Assembly (NCBI GenBank): GCA_025093555.1 | Contig: JAIWNF010000059.1 | Location: 124,001 to 188,000, forward strand | Length of the DNA stretch: 64,000 nt | Reading direction: 5' to 3' | Origin: Circinella umbellata | Taxonomy: Eukaryota; Mucoromycota; Mucoromycetes; Mucorales; Lichtheimiaceae | Shown here: one piece after another, positions 1-11,593 of the stretch | How the letters are laid out: every line of letters starts with the position of its first letter | Position numbering within the stretch: position 1 is the first letter of the stretch | Translations under genes and position numbers: made by a program | The notes under the pieces: generated by a model | What the model was told of the DNA's origin: nothing | Seen by the model: the letters and a program-made list of their open reading frames with translations, nothing else | Databases searched by the model: none

Positions 1-1
1 C

Positions 2-667
2 GATATCAACGAGAATTCCAAAGACAAAACGGATCAACATCCATTACGGAAGAAAACAAAATCAAAAAAGGTAATAATTGTTTCCAATGACAAGAAAAGT
101 TCAGAAATATGGGGACCATTTGCAGTAGAGACTATGGAAGCTTTAGACTGCCGAAAACAGCTTCGCCATTTTTGGGCTTGGAGAAAACAAACTTACTCAG
201 GTGTCAATCTTGATCCTGATGAGATGATTGAGACAGGTAATCGTTTGTACAAAGATGGAATTACATATGGTGGAACAGAGAGAGAGTCGTTACTCCGTTT
301 GCATATATGGGTAGACATAGATAAGTCAAGAAAAAGATCATCTGTGAAACCTGAGCAGCGACAGTATTTTGGACAAGTGAAGTTTTTTTTTAAGCATGGG
401 TTTGTCGTGGATGAAGATGAAGGGAAATGTGAAAAACTTCTTGCGTTTGTTGAGTTATGTAGATTAGTTAAAGGCCATGGGCCATGGCCGTATAAAACAG
501 ATGCTAGCAGTAAAATTTATGTAGTAATCGAAGAAGATAACATAATTGGTTTTGCAGGTCGAACAAAAGGCAAAGATACTCGTGAATACATTTACTGGTC
601 CCAAAAAACTCCACATTCGCTAAAAGATATTACCATTGACTATAACTTAGAGTATATACCTCGTTGA
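2..667 (+). CDS. 3' part of an unrecognised, probably transposon-type protein
   Basis: The frame is open from base 2, so the start lies upstream of the window; the first in-frame ATG inside is at 134 but need not be the real start. About 221 residues are visible, beginning Lys/Asp-rich and continuing into an ordered region (GQVKFFFKHGF, then a beta-rich stretch ending YNLEYIPR). Mucoromycota genomes hold many transposon ORFs with a C-terminal region of this flavour, but I cannot assign a family and no catalytic motif is visible here. The downstream kilobase holds decayed direct repeats, which fits an element end. It has no intron in the visible part and ends cleanly at TGA. It could equally be a host gene. 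Translation is solid; identity is inference. Confidence 0.5.
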   Translation, partial: DINENSKDKTDQHPLRKKTKSKKVIIVSNDKKSSEIWGPFAVETMEALDCRKQLRHFWAWRKQTYSGVNLDPDEMIETGNRLYKDGITYGGTERESLLRLHIWVDIDKSRKRSSVKPEQRQYFGQVKFFFKHGFVVDEDEGKCEKLLAFVELCRLVKGHGPWPYKTDASSKIYVVIEEDNIIGFAGRTKGKDTREYIYWSQKTPHSLKDITIDYNLEYIPR

Positions 668-720
668 CATTCTAATATTAAATATATTATTCGTATAACT
701 GTATATTTCTTGTAAATTTT

Positions 721-930
721 CTCAATATGATATCAATACATGAATATTATTCATATATTTTTAAATAGTTGAATACTATCTAAATACTATCCATATATCC
801 ATATATTCCTTGTATATTTTTTTTGAATATAATGTCAAGACATAAATATTATTCATATATTTTTTATATATTTGAATATTATCTGAATGTTATTCTTATA
901 TTTATATATTTCGCGTATATTTTTTTCCTA
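721..930. repeat. Imperfect tandem repeat, two units of about 105 bases
   Basis: Unit 1 (about 721-821) and unit 2 (about 824-930) share the order TATCAATACATGAATATTAT / TGTCAAGACATAAATATTAT, then TCATATATTTTT, GAATA-TATCT-AATA-TAT and a closing TATATTTTTTT. Identity is roughly 70-75 percent by eye. Boundaries are approximate. Confidence 0.6.
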
Positions 931-1029
931 CGGTGATATACCAATAACACTGTGCAATGTCCCCGTATATCATTACCGCTTATCAATTTTCAGAAGTACA
1001 TACAGTACTAGACCCCCCGGTTTTTTAAA

Positions 1030-1312
1030 GGTGACACTTTTTTTTAAAAAAAAAGTTGCAGAATTTGGGGTTTTCAAATCGGAGGACGTAGGTTGTATTT
1101 CACAATTTTAATTTTCTCTTTAGGTGGCGGTCCCAGTTTATATATTTCGTAGGTATCTAACTTTTTTTTATAATTATTAAGAACACTATAAATCCCCCCC
1201 CCCCGACAAAGTGAAATTGTTAAATATGCTTTTTAATTGTACAGTGTTTGCTAAGTGATTTGTGACACTTATTTCTAAAAAGTTGCGGAACCCGGGTTCT
1301 TCAAATTGGCGG
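1030..1312 (+). repeat. Pair of diverged direct repeats
   Basis: About 1030-1086 and about 1260-1312 share the order GTGACACTT, a run of A, AAGTTGC, GAA, GG(T/G)T(T/C)TTCAAAT and GG(A/C)GG. They lie on the same strand and about 230 bases apart. The arrangement resembles subterminal repeats of a DNA transposon, possibly the one whose ORF ends at 667; that link is inference. Confidence 0.5.
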
Positions 1313-1894
1313 GAGTGAAAAAACTGGTGTTTACTGTAGCCACTGTATTCTTGGTAACCATCTCCAGGTTGATTACTTCAATACTCTTTTTGGAACAATC
1401 ACCGTTAAAATAAGTTTTAGCTTCTTATAGTTATGATGTAATAAACACATTTTGTGTACACCACATTATCACACAAAACTATGCAATTTCGAATCAATCA
1501 GTATTCAAACCATTAAAAAGAATATATATACATGTAGCTTGTAACTCTTCAATCTTTAATTCATTTCTTATACTACCAAGTGTTTTTATTGTATTCACTT
1601 GGTAACAGTAGTGTAGATCCATTTTCCTTGTTGTCTATGTTACAATTATATCGCCATGACAACCTACCTTATAGCAATGATAGTGGTAATAATAACAATA
1701 AATGAATAATTATTTGTTTTTCAAAAAAAAAATCATAATGCGTATTAAAAAAAACAGTTGTGTAACAACAGGATTTCCTTTTATGTACAAGCTTGAAAGA
1801 AATACAATTTGGTTGGGTAAAAAGAACTCCTTCTCGAATTAAAGCAAAAGAAAAAAAATTCGCAGTTCTCTTTTTTTTTTCCTGCAAAAAAAAA

Positions 1895-2277
1895 ATGTTC
1901 TTTTGTTTTACTTGTAAGTAAAAACGAAAGCAGTAAAAGAAAGTAAATGGTTTTTTAATTCTCATCATAAACTTATAAAATAAATAAATTGTTTAGTTGG
2001 TTTTGATAATTTTAAACGTCGACAAGGTAATCGTGTTTGGACTTGTCCAAACTGTTCAGCTCCTGATGTACATTACGTGAAGAACAATGAATGTTTTACT
2101 TTTTGGTAATGAATTGAAAAAGATGGATAACCCTTTTCCCCAATTATATAAAATGTAAAACTTACTATAGTATTTCTTCTTTGTAGTTTTATTCCATTGA
2201 TTCCATGTGGATCAACTAAACATTTATACGAGTGTGGAACTTGTGGAAGAGTAAACGTCTATGCCCCACCCTTCTAA
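1895..2277 (+). CDS. Small fungal zinc-ribbon protein (zinc-ribbon_15 type)
   Basis: Three exons, 1895-1913, 1997-2105 and 2187-2277, joined through GTAAGT and GTAATG donors and TAG acceptors, give 72 residues ending at TAA. The first exon is only 19 bases. The protein starts with a hydrophobic stretch (MFFCFTFGF), then CPNC at residues 23-26, FTFCFIPLIP around 40-49 and ECGTCG at 58-63. Two CxxC knuckles separated by a hydrophobic FCFIPLIP segment are the signature of the small eukaryotic zinc-ribbon family seen in fungi (for example yeast YBL029C-A-like proteins); their role is poorly known. Zinc would be held by Cys23, Cys26, Cys59 and Cys62. The frame across both junctions and the family fit support this model, though the tiny first exon is the weakest part. 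Confidence 0.78.
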
Positions 2278-2983
2278 ACCAATTAAAAAGAAACGTAACT
2301 GTTAAAAAGACGTTTTTAAAAGGCAAGAACGAGACGATGATAACATTATATATTTATCACTACAATCCATTGAGCATACTCTTTTTTTATTTTACTAAAT
2401 AAGCTATTATAATTATTACTAGTTATTAAACCTTTTCTCCTTCTCGCACTCCCCCTTTTTTTATTTCTTTGTTATATATTATTATATATATTATTTACCC
2501 ATAAGATTTTCAACTTTATATATATGCATATATATTTATTATTATTAATAACTTCTTTTTTTATCTTTCTTGATGGTTTAAAGCAAGTCAGGAGAAATTG
2601 ACTTGTAATAGTGAGGTATTTTTATCTTTTGCAGTAAAAGTACTTTATCATAGTAAAAAATTAAGAGTTATGTAGTTTTCAAATGATTTTTCCATTCACA
2701 GTCCCCCACATCCCCCCCCCCAATTTTATTAAAAAGGTTTCGGTTTCACAATCAACAATGGGTTTAAAAGAAAAGTCAGATTTATCGATCCATATTCGTC
2801 ATGGTCATTTAGGCAAGCTTAAAATGAAGTAATTTTACTACAACAAAAAAATATAATAACCTTAATTTTTTATTATTATGAATGATAAAATTTGTGTGTT
2901 CGCTAAAGTAAAAGAATATGTGAGTAATAAGCATAGTAGAAAAGTAATAGACAACATAGTAAAAAAAAAAATTGATGTTATTA
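2278..2983. other. Intergenic, convergent 3' regions
   Basis: This lies between two genes that converge. It holds AT-rich DNA, a run of ten C at 2712-2721 and a 24-codon ORF at 2758-2832 that lacks any recognisable feature. No gene is seen. Confidence 0.6.
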
Positions 2984-5716
2984 TTATTTTGGTAAAGCAA
3001 GTTCCAATTGAAGTATCATATGTTGAATAATCTTGATAATATTTTCTTTGAGTATATGAATGATTTTACGTTCAAATGAGTTCTTTTGTAAATTATTCAA
3101 AAATCTATACGTAAATAATATAATAAATGTTTTTTAGAAGATAAAAGACACTTTCTTACGTACTTTCTTCCTTTAAACTTACTTTAGGTTACTTTCATTA
3201 AATTGTAATTTCATTTTGTTAATATTACATTCTGATTTTTTAACAATTAAAGATTTTTCTTTGGGTGAAGTAATCACTTGAATTTTTAATTCAATATCTT
3301 GAACAATTGCATGAAATTTTCCATAATCCATATAAATTGGAAATCCTGTTTTTTTCTTATACAAATAGTCACCATCTAAATTGATAGTTATATTTTTACT
3401 ACATATGATTGAAGTTTTTATCAGTTAATAATAATTATAATATATATATATCATTTGTTTAAAATGTAACTTACAAAATATAAGAAGCTATATCATAAGA
3501 TTGATCCACTGATTCACCTGCACGAAATTGATTTTCTTCAGTTACTTGTTCAACTTTACTTTGAATTTCATAATGAGCATATTTTGGAAAAGCATTTTTT
3601 AAATTCACTTGAATATTATCCAAAATAACATCATAATTATCAAATGTTCTATATATTTATTTATACGTATTAATATTGTACATAGACTTGGTAAAAATAA
3701 AAAGATAAATTGAATACTTACGTTTCTAGATATCCAATATGAAAATCACCAAAAAGGTCACATCTATTAATAATATAAAATTATTTATCAATCAAATAAT
3801 AAGCATCAGATATAAAAAAAGGAACTTACAATGAACTAAAAACGCGTTTAATTTTACTCCATTTTTCTTTATCAAATGTTGGACAATGACGTTTAGAATC
3901 CCAAAAAATATCCAACGCAATTCTTTTAGCTGAATTTGTCAATGTATGTGAAAATCCACCTGAATAAGGCATAATGATTGCACCTGCATGATGTAATACT
4001 TCCATAACAATTTTATCATGTAAAAGAATCAATTCACCAATAGATTGTAATAAACTATTCATCTTATTCATAATATCTGGATGAATCATAAAAGCTTTAT
4101 CATGTTCTTGTTGCTTTTTTTGAATCGTAGTACTTGTTTCTTCAACATCCGTTTGATCAAGCTGATTCATTTTTCTTTCGCGTTCTTTTTGACAAAGTAT
4201 CATTAATTCTTTCCATATAGTTATAATATGTACTTTATCTTTCCGATCAAGCTTGATTTTAGTTAAAGAAGTAATTAAGGAATCCACATGACTTTGATCA
4301 GTACCATCTTGAGCATAACCTTTTATCATCTTGTAAAACATTTGTGTAGCTAATGTCTTTTGATTTTCTTCTTTATCAACATCATCAAGTAATTGAGCAA
4401 CATGTTGAACAAGATCTTTGATTGTGTCTAACATACTAGCCTCTTTATTTTGATCTGTCGTATGTTGATATTGTATAATCATTTCAGAAAGTAGTGTACG
4501 ACTTGGCCTCATAAATTTATCAATACAATGTTGGTCACTGGTTGATTGATCAATAACTATCGGTTCTTTTCCCTTTTCGTCACTAGTTGATGTTGGGATA
4601 TCCATGGAAGCTTCTTGGTGTTGTTTCTCTTCTTTTTTTGTGTTATCATTATACTGTTTAGTGTCGTCTTTTGTTGTTGTTGGTATTATAATAGGGAATA
4701 ACGATGATGATTCGGTGGGATGTTGATCAATATCTTTTTCTTTTTGTTGTTTCGATAAAGCCATTGCTTTAGTATTATCAATAGGTTCAGGAATACTTGG
4801 AATAAAAGGACTATCCATAGCATTACCAGAAGTAGGAGAGTCATTACGACTTTCTTTTTTCTGTTTTTCTTCGTTGATTGGACTAGGAGGTTTATATCGT
4901 TTTGGTGGTATATTTGTATTATTATCAAAAGGTACGGTTTTTCCGGGATCTTGTTGTGATGGAGAAGAAGAGCTACTTGTTTCTCTTTGGAATTCATGTT
5001 GTTGTGCTTGAGTATTAGTAGAAGTAACTTGTGGTTCTTTATTTTCTGTCAAATAAGGATGAACGATGGATGGACGTGCACATGCCAATAATGAATAAAA
5101 TATATCAATGGTAAGACCAAGAAGTTCATTCATATGACTATCACCAGTAAACGCTTGTAAAATATGCCAAAGACTTTCATTTGGTTCTAAACCTTGAGGT
5201 AATAAATCTATATGATTTTTTCATTTAATTTTATTTTATCAGAAAAAAACTACATGTCGTTTTCTTTATATATATATATATTCAGAACGTCGTCACTTTA
5301 TTTTGTTATTACCTTCTGTAACTGGACCTAATACAGATGTTTCAGTAGTTAAACCTTGATAAATTCTTTTCCATAGATTTTCTTCCTTAGGACTATAATA
5401 AGTCTTTTTTATATTCATTACACGTCGCCATGTAAGAATGAATACGCATACTTTTATCATGAATTGATCATTATAATCAACTTGATGTTCTTGAAAGATT
5501 TGAAATATTCTTTCAAAAAGTTTTTTATCTTGTTGATTCATGACAAAATTTACTTCAATACCAGATGGTATCTATTATATATATATAGTAATGATGTTAA
5601 TATCTTGCTTTTATTATAAGTTATATTTTTTAATAAAGAATACTTACAACAATAGGTTGTTGTTGCTGTTGTTGCATTTTAGTAAGAGTAGTAGTTGTAT
5701 TGACTATTTTGTTCAT
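2984..5716 (-). CDS. 752-aa protein with disordered middle and lipid-binding-like (TULIP/HAM1-like) C-terminus
   Basis: Seven exons (complement of 2984-3104, 3183-3398, 3475-3648, 3722-3763, 3830-5207, 5313-5571, 5648-5716) join in frame at every GT/AG junction. After a short Gln run, residues about 24-160 are helical and include LFERIFQIFQEH. Residues about 160-335 are disordered, rich in Gln, Ser, Thr, Pro and Lys. From about 335 the chain is ordered again. The last 180 residues alternate beta strands (LDNIQVNLKNAFPKYAHYEI; KKKTGFPIYMDYGKFHAIV) and end in a long amphipathic segment. The KKKTGFP-D-GK-pattern strand block resembles the C-terminal region of fungal HAM1-like/TULIP lipid-binding proteins. 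That assignment rests on pattern memory alone and is tentative. No signal peptide or membrane span is evident. The gene model is well supported; the function is not known. Confidence 0.65.
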
Positions 5717-6221
5717 AGACTGCCTATTATTATTGATACTACGTACGTACGTATTATTTATTAGAAATTTACTTCTTCCTTCTTATAATAAAAGTAATAT
5801 GATTTTACATACATTGTTTTTAAAGAAAAAAAAAAGAAAGAATAAAAAAGAAAGAATAAAACAGAAAAATCACACTCACATGCTCTTCTTATATACATAA
5901 TAAAAAGAAAATGATTAATTTTATCACTTATTTTTTTAATTCATAGTAAAACTATATGATAATAATAATAGTGGGATTCTTTTGATGGTCCATGTAACAC
6001 AAAGTAGAATACATAAACCATTATTACTTGATATGTACGTACATCGTGGCGCGCGAGATGAAGGAGTATAATCATTTTTGCTGAGTACATACATGAAGGT
6101 TATTATTATTTATGAGTATCATATGGATAAAATAACTTTTTGGCGTAGTTCTTTTTCTCACGAAATGATAACTAATCCATTCTATTATAAAATATAAGAG
6201 TTTTTTTTATTATTTAGAAAA
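5717..6221. other. Divergent promoter region
   Basis: This separates the minus-strand 752-aa gene from the plus-strand Ariadne gene. It contains the palindromic run ACGTACGTACGTA at 5741-5753, another GTACGTAC at 6035-6042, and a short GC-rich patch TGGCGCGCGAGATG near 6047. No gene is seen. Confidence 0.5.
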
Positions 6222-6390
6222 ATGAGTGGGCCGCCACAATCAAAAGGTCCGCCGCAGCCGTGTGTATACTCAAGCATAAAATCTGTCCTAGGTAAACTTT
6301 CTTTAAAATAGTATTACTACTTCTTCTTTTACTATTACTACTACTACTACGACTACTACTACTACGATTACTACGACTACTACTATCACT
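6222..6390 (+). other. Possible uORF and trinucleotide repeat in the ARI1 leader
   Basis: ATG at 6222 opens a 29-codon frame ending at TAG 6309-6311, starting MSGPPQSKGPPQP. It is unusually GC-rich for this region. It is followed by an imperfect ACT/ACG repeat at about 6325-6385, just before the ARI1 start. A splice from this frame into the ARI1 exon at 6405 would be out of frame, so it is at best an upstream ORF. Confidence 0.3.
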
Positions 6391-6393
6391 TCC

Positions 6394-8736
6394 ATGACCG
6401 ATTGCAGTGATAACGATATTGAAGTGGTAATTGTATTCTTCTTTCTCTCTTAACTAAAAAACTGTGAATACACACTTGTGTATAATTATACCAATTCAAT
6501 TTTGAATTCAATTTTAGCTTGACGACATGAGTGTCATGGACGAATCTCTCTTTGACGGCTCAGTATATGAATCTGGTAATAAATATAATATTAATGATAG
6601 GGACCTATTACTTTTTACTTTTTTATTTTTATCAAGAAAAAAAAAAAGAACATAGATACAGACACATAGTTTTTCTTAATAATAAACTCACTTTTTATAT
6701 ATGTATGATATAGATGAAGGAGACGATGTCTATTTTGACAATGTAGAAGCTGGAAGTTCTAGTAAAAAGTCATATCAAGTAGACTTTATTTCTCATTCTA
6801 CTCAAGATCTTCAGGATACTCAAGACAAACAAATAAATCAAGTTTCTAGTGTTTTAGGTTTGTTTCCTATTATTATTATTTCTTTTTTTTTATGATTATG
6901 CAAAAATAACTATTAAAATAGTAGCTTTGATTGATTGATTAATTATATATATGCGAGAGTGATATGGTTAATGGGATCCAATGGTGTTACATTTATATTT
7001 ATATATTGACTTTTTTCAATAAAAACAATAGGTCTTAAAGATATAGAAGCTGCTGCGCTTTTACGTTATTTTCAATGGAACAAAGAAAAATTATTTGAAA
7101 GATATACTGAAGCACCTGATAAAGTAATGAAATCAGCAGGATTAAAAAGTATTTCGGAACCATCTTCTACTTCTTCAACTACAACAACATCAAATTCTTT
7201 ACCACTAAAACGTGTAAAACATCAATATACATGTGAAATATGTTTTGATGATGATGCTGATATGGAATTCACAGCTTTGAATTGTGGTCATCATTTCTGT
7301 AATACTTGTTATGAACATTATTTACGTCAAAAGATTTTGGAAGAAGGTGAAAGTAGAAGAATACAATGTCCTCAAGATAAATGTCATATGGTTGTTGATG
7401 AACATACTATTTCGAAATTAGTAGATAATAAAATAAAATTAAGGTAAAATCTTATATATAATATAGATAATATGTTAATTTAGATGACTCATTTGAAATA
7501 AATAATAAATTAGATATGATCGACTTTTGAATCGTACTTTTGTGGATGATAATGATGCATTTCGTTGGTGTCCATCACCTGATTGTGAATACGCAGTAGA
7601 ATGTCATATACCTAGTGTTTCACTTATTTCTACTATACCTACTGTTGAATGCGGTCAAGGTCATAAATTCTGTTTTGGTTGTAGTTTATCAGATCATCAG
7701 GTAAAAAATAATATAAAAAACAGAGTGCATAAAAGTTTAACTTTTTCTTACTAATAAACGATATATCTAGCCTGCTGTATGTAGTCTAGTTAAAAAATGG
7801 TTACAAAAATGTAAAGATGATTCTGAAACTGCCAACTGGATTTCTGCACACACTAAAGATTGTCCTAAATGTCAATCAGCTATTGAAAAGAATGGTGGAT
7901 GTAATCATATGACATGTAGAAAATGTCGATATGAATTTTGTTGGGTCTGCATGGGTAAATATATAATTTATTAGCTTAAACTCTGTGGAAAAGTTATTAA
8001 TTATTGTATAATTATAGGCCCATGGACAGAACATCGATCTTCTTATTATGCTTGTAATCGATTTGATGAAAAAAGTGGAACAAATGCACGAGAAAATCAA
8101 GCTAAATCTCGAGCTAGTTTGGAACGTTATCTTCATGTAAAGAAATTACTATTTGATAGCTTTTGGGTTTCTCTCACAGTAATAATAATAATCAATAATT
8201 AAATGATTTGATACATTTATATAGTACTATAATCGATTTGCAAATCATGAACAATCTGCTAAACTTGATCAAGACTTGTATAAAAAAACAGAAAGAAAAA
8301 TGCAAGAAATGCAAGAAACAAGTGATTTATCATGGATTGAAGTCCAATTTCTAAAAAAGGCTGTTGATGTTACTGTTGAATGTCGCATGACACTTAAATG
8401 GACCTATGCATTTGCATTTTATCTAGAAAAATCACATCAAACTGAAATTTTCGAGGTAAAAAAAAAGCAAACGTTACTTACTTTTTATATAACATAACTT
8501 CTTTAGTTGTATTTATAATGAACTTTATAATTTAGGATAATCAACGAGATCTTGAAATGGCAACTGAACAATTATCTGAACTTCTTGATAAACCTCTGGA
8601 TGAAGAAAATATTACACAACTCAGACAAAATGTATTGGATAAAACGGTTTATGTTAAACAAAGACGAGAAATATTACTTGACGATACCTTAAATGGATTA
8701 CAAGAAGGAAGATGGAAATTTTTTATTGAATTATAA
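6394..8736 (+). CDS. ARI1: Ariadne-type RBR E3 ubiquitin ligase
   Basis: Nine exons (6394-6426, 6518-6575, 6714-6857, 7032-7443, 7514-7700, 7771-7954, 8018-8136, 8225-8455, 8536-8736) give 522 residues, the normal Ariadne length. The order is an acidic N-terminus, a UBA-like segment (VSSVLGL...[16 protein letters not shown], about residues 73-102), RING1 from Cys146 ([22 protein letters not shown]), the IBR ([12 protein letters not shown]), then RING2 ([19 protein letters not shown]). The catalytic, ubiquitin-accepting Cys should be Cys322 in NGGCNHM. The C-terminal Ariadne domain follows and ends WKFFIEL. In other eukaryotes Ariadne enzymes act with neddylated cullin-RING ligases, taking ubiquitin from a UbcH7-type E2. 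I chose the ATG at 6394 because it yields the expected acidic leader and keeps frame into exon 2. Yeast Hel1 (YKR017C) is the likely counterpart. Confidence 0.93.
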
Positions 8737-9638
8737 GCAATGCTGTAGGGGGGGGTGGATTCTTTTTTTTTCCTAGTAAATAATAAAAGAAGAAAACTTT
8801 TCTTTATTTGCTCTTTCTCTGTATGATGGTTTAATAGTTTTGTCTCTTTTCAAAAGATATACACACAGATGCATATATTCATACGTACATCATTGAGATT
8901 AAAAGAAAATCATGCTGTAGTTTAATTTATATATATTGGAAGCATTAATTGAGTTGACAGTTCATCAAAACGTTTGTCTTGTTTTAATAATCATTAAGAA
9001 ATGATACGCTTCCACTGTTACTAGACAACTAGATGTCTAAGATAATATGATAGAAAATAAATAATAAGCACAACAAAATTATCTAGAATAATTTTAAATT
9101 TTTATATACATTTGTTCATCCCCTCCCTAACTCTTATAAATGAATAGATTATAATATTAAGCTACAAGCTCTTTTCAAAACGAGAACGTTTCTAAATACA
9201 ATCAATAATTATACCGATAAGCACTAATATAGTTACTTACTACCTATAGTAACTAACGTAGCAACCAAAATGAAATCAGTCTATAAAATTTACGTACCCA
9301 AAGTTTATGATAAGTATCAAAATCGCTTTCAAACAAGAAAACTGGATAATGTTTTCTTTTTCTTTTTTGTTAATTATTATATAGTCTAATATCTATACTC
9401 ACTCTTATTCAATGAGTCACTTTTTTTTGGACTTTGAAGTAGTTCAAAGTGTGTGGGTTTTGAAGAGCTGTTGTATAAAAAAAAGCTTTTGTGGTGCTAT
9501 TTTTTCAAATTCCCCGCCCCTGACGGGTTAGTTTCTCCTTTCCCCCCCTAAAAAAATTATTTGCTTTAAAACGATCTCATTCTCATTCTCATTCTCTCTC
9601 TCTCTTTTTTTTTTTTTTCTCTCTAAACATTCATTTAC
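8737..9638. other. Intergenic with CT-rich promoter tract
   Basis: Eight G at 8748-8755 lie just past the ARI1 stop. The middle is plain AT-rich DNA. A pyrimidine-rich tract from about 9535 to 9625 (seven C at 9542-9548, then CATTCTCATTCTCTC and a long T run) directly precedes the exonuclease start, as in many fungal promoters. Confidence 0.5.
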
Positions 9639-11381
9639 ATGTTTCGTTTCTTTCAATCATTTAATAAGGTTCACTTAATGAGCGTTCCAACTACAACCGT
9701 ACAAGCTGTATCCAAGACAACGCAATTGTGTACAAACCCTACAACATTAAGAGCAACCTTTGGGATCCGCCATTTTCAAACTACTGCTACGACTAGTAGT
9801 CATGTTCAATCTATTCACGATCAAGAAAGCCATTCATCTTCAACGATACAGCATCAACCATTGACTGGACAAAGTCAAACAGAAAGGTATTTTTTCTCTT
9901 CTTCTTTTAGTTTTTTTATATACTTTTCAGGGAAAAAAAACTTGTTTTTAATGTCTAATTCTATATATATAAAACTGTCAGTGAAATACAGGAACAACAA
10001 ATGAAAATTCAAGTAACAAATGAAAAACCTTCTCGAAAACTTCCAAACACATTGTTACTTTCTATAAAAAAATCACAACAACAAGAACAAGAACCTACTT
10101 CAACATCACAACAATTAGCAGAAGAATTATCTAGGACTAATTATCCTAATATTCAATATCCAAATCATTATACTGTCATATGTACATCTGATCCTAGAGA
10201 AATGAATATACAAATTGCTAGCTTATTAAGGTAAAAGAAAATGACTTTTGTTGTTGTTGAAATATTAATACAAAATTTTGATTAAAAAACTAATGCCAAT
10301 GTTGGGGGATATATTATCTCAAATAATAAAATTAGTAAAAATGAAGTCGTTTTTGGATTGGATATAGAATGGCAACCACAATTTAAAAAAGGTTATCCTC
10401 AACATAAAACTGCTCTTATTCAAATTTGTGGCAATGATACTATTCTTTTGTTTCAAGTAGCTCAACTTAAAGGTACAAAAGAAAAGCGTTAAGTGGGGGG
10501 GGGAAGAGGAAAGAGAACAAAAGATATAATGAAATAAAAAAAAATACTAATAAAAATTATAATTTTAGTACTTCCTACTGAATTAGTAAAATTTTTGAAG
10601 GATCCAAATATTTTTAAATCAGGTGTTAATATTCGTGGTGATGGTTTAAAACTACATCGAGATTTTAACGTATTAACGAATGGTTTGGTGGAATTAATGA
10701 CAATGACTCAATACATTGATTCACCATTACTTATGGTAACACATAGACGATCATTAAGTACTTTGACATCCTTATTTGTAAGTTCATATATATTAATTTT
10801 ATAACAAAGGATGAAATAATAACGTAAACTGATCATTATTATTTTCACTTAGCTTGAAAGAAATATGCCTAAAACCAAAAGTGTTCGATTAAGTAATTGG
10901 TCTAAACGGAATTTGACAGCAAAACAACAAGAATATGCTGCATGTGATGCCTATGTAAGTTTGTTTGTTGATAATGTTTTTTGATATTAGCAGCTAAGAT
11001 ATCATATATATACTACTATATTATTATTGTAGGCATCATTCAAATTATGTACACTATTCCGTGACTTATTATTAAAACAACATAAATCACATGTTACAGC
11101 ATTCATTATCCATTTATCAAGTGAAGTATCACCATCAAAAGCATCAACATCAAAAACAGACCAAGTAAGTTATCACTATAGTAATATTCTTCATGTAATT
11201 ATAATAAGAGAATAATAACGAATTATTTCTATTATAACAATAATAATAGAAGACACAAGAACAAAAATCATCCTCCTCTTCAACACCAACAGCATCATCA
11301 TCATCATCATCAAGAACAGTACCTTCAGCAAAAAAACCATGGCCTTCAAGTACTACAACTATCATACGCAAAGCATCTTAA
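9639..11381 (+). CDS. DEDDy 3'-5' exonuclease, Werner-type, likely mitochondrial
   Basis: Seven exons (9639-9886, 9982-10230, 10336-10472, 10569-10777, 10853-10954, 11033-11164, 11250-11381) give 402 residues. The first 60 residues are rich in Ser, Thr, Arg and Phe and almost free of acids, as in a mitochondrial targeting sequence. The nuclease core then shows Exo I FGLDIEWQP (Asp175, Glu177), Exo II NIRGDGLKL (Asp236) and Exo III EYAACDAY (Tyr309, Asp313), so all DEDDy metal-binding residues are present. The spacing matches the Werner exonuclease-like DNA_pol_A_exo1 family, which removes nucleotides from 3' ends of DNA or RNA. The tail beyond residue 345 is Ser/Thr-rich with a run of six Ser codons. 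No helicase domain follows, so this is a stand-alone exonuclease. Substrate and organelle are inferred. Confidence 0.85.
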
Positions 11382-11593
11382 TATTTTATATATATATATA
11401 AATAATATGTATATAAAAATTCGTGTATATAATAATAATGATAAGAATAATAATCAATTTATACCTAAAAAAAAAAAGGTTTTCTTCATGAGTTCCACGC
11501 ATTTTCCCGCATACACCTCCGCTTGACTTTTCTTTTTTTTTTTTTAGTTCTTCCCTTAAACACTTTCTTCTATTCTATAACATATAACCCGCA

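Larger units (their letters stand above)
668..1894. other. AT-rich intergenic stretch with decayed repeats
   Basis: No credible gene is seen. The first 260 bases are an imperfect tandem duplication, and two diverged copies of a roughly 55-base sequence lie near 1030 and 1260. A run of eleven C lies at 1194-1204. The short ORFs here are AT-rich noise. Confidence 0.6.

Noticed and set aside
1669..1968. 99-codon minus-strand Phe-rich ORF
   Set aside because: It is antisense to the first exon and intron of the zinc-ribbon gene and is made of poly-T-derived codons.
4686..4997. 103-codon minus-strand ORF
   Set aside because: It is an alternate frame inside the long exon of the 752-aa gene, poly-Leu/Lys rich and without an independent start context.
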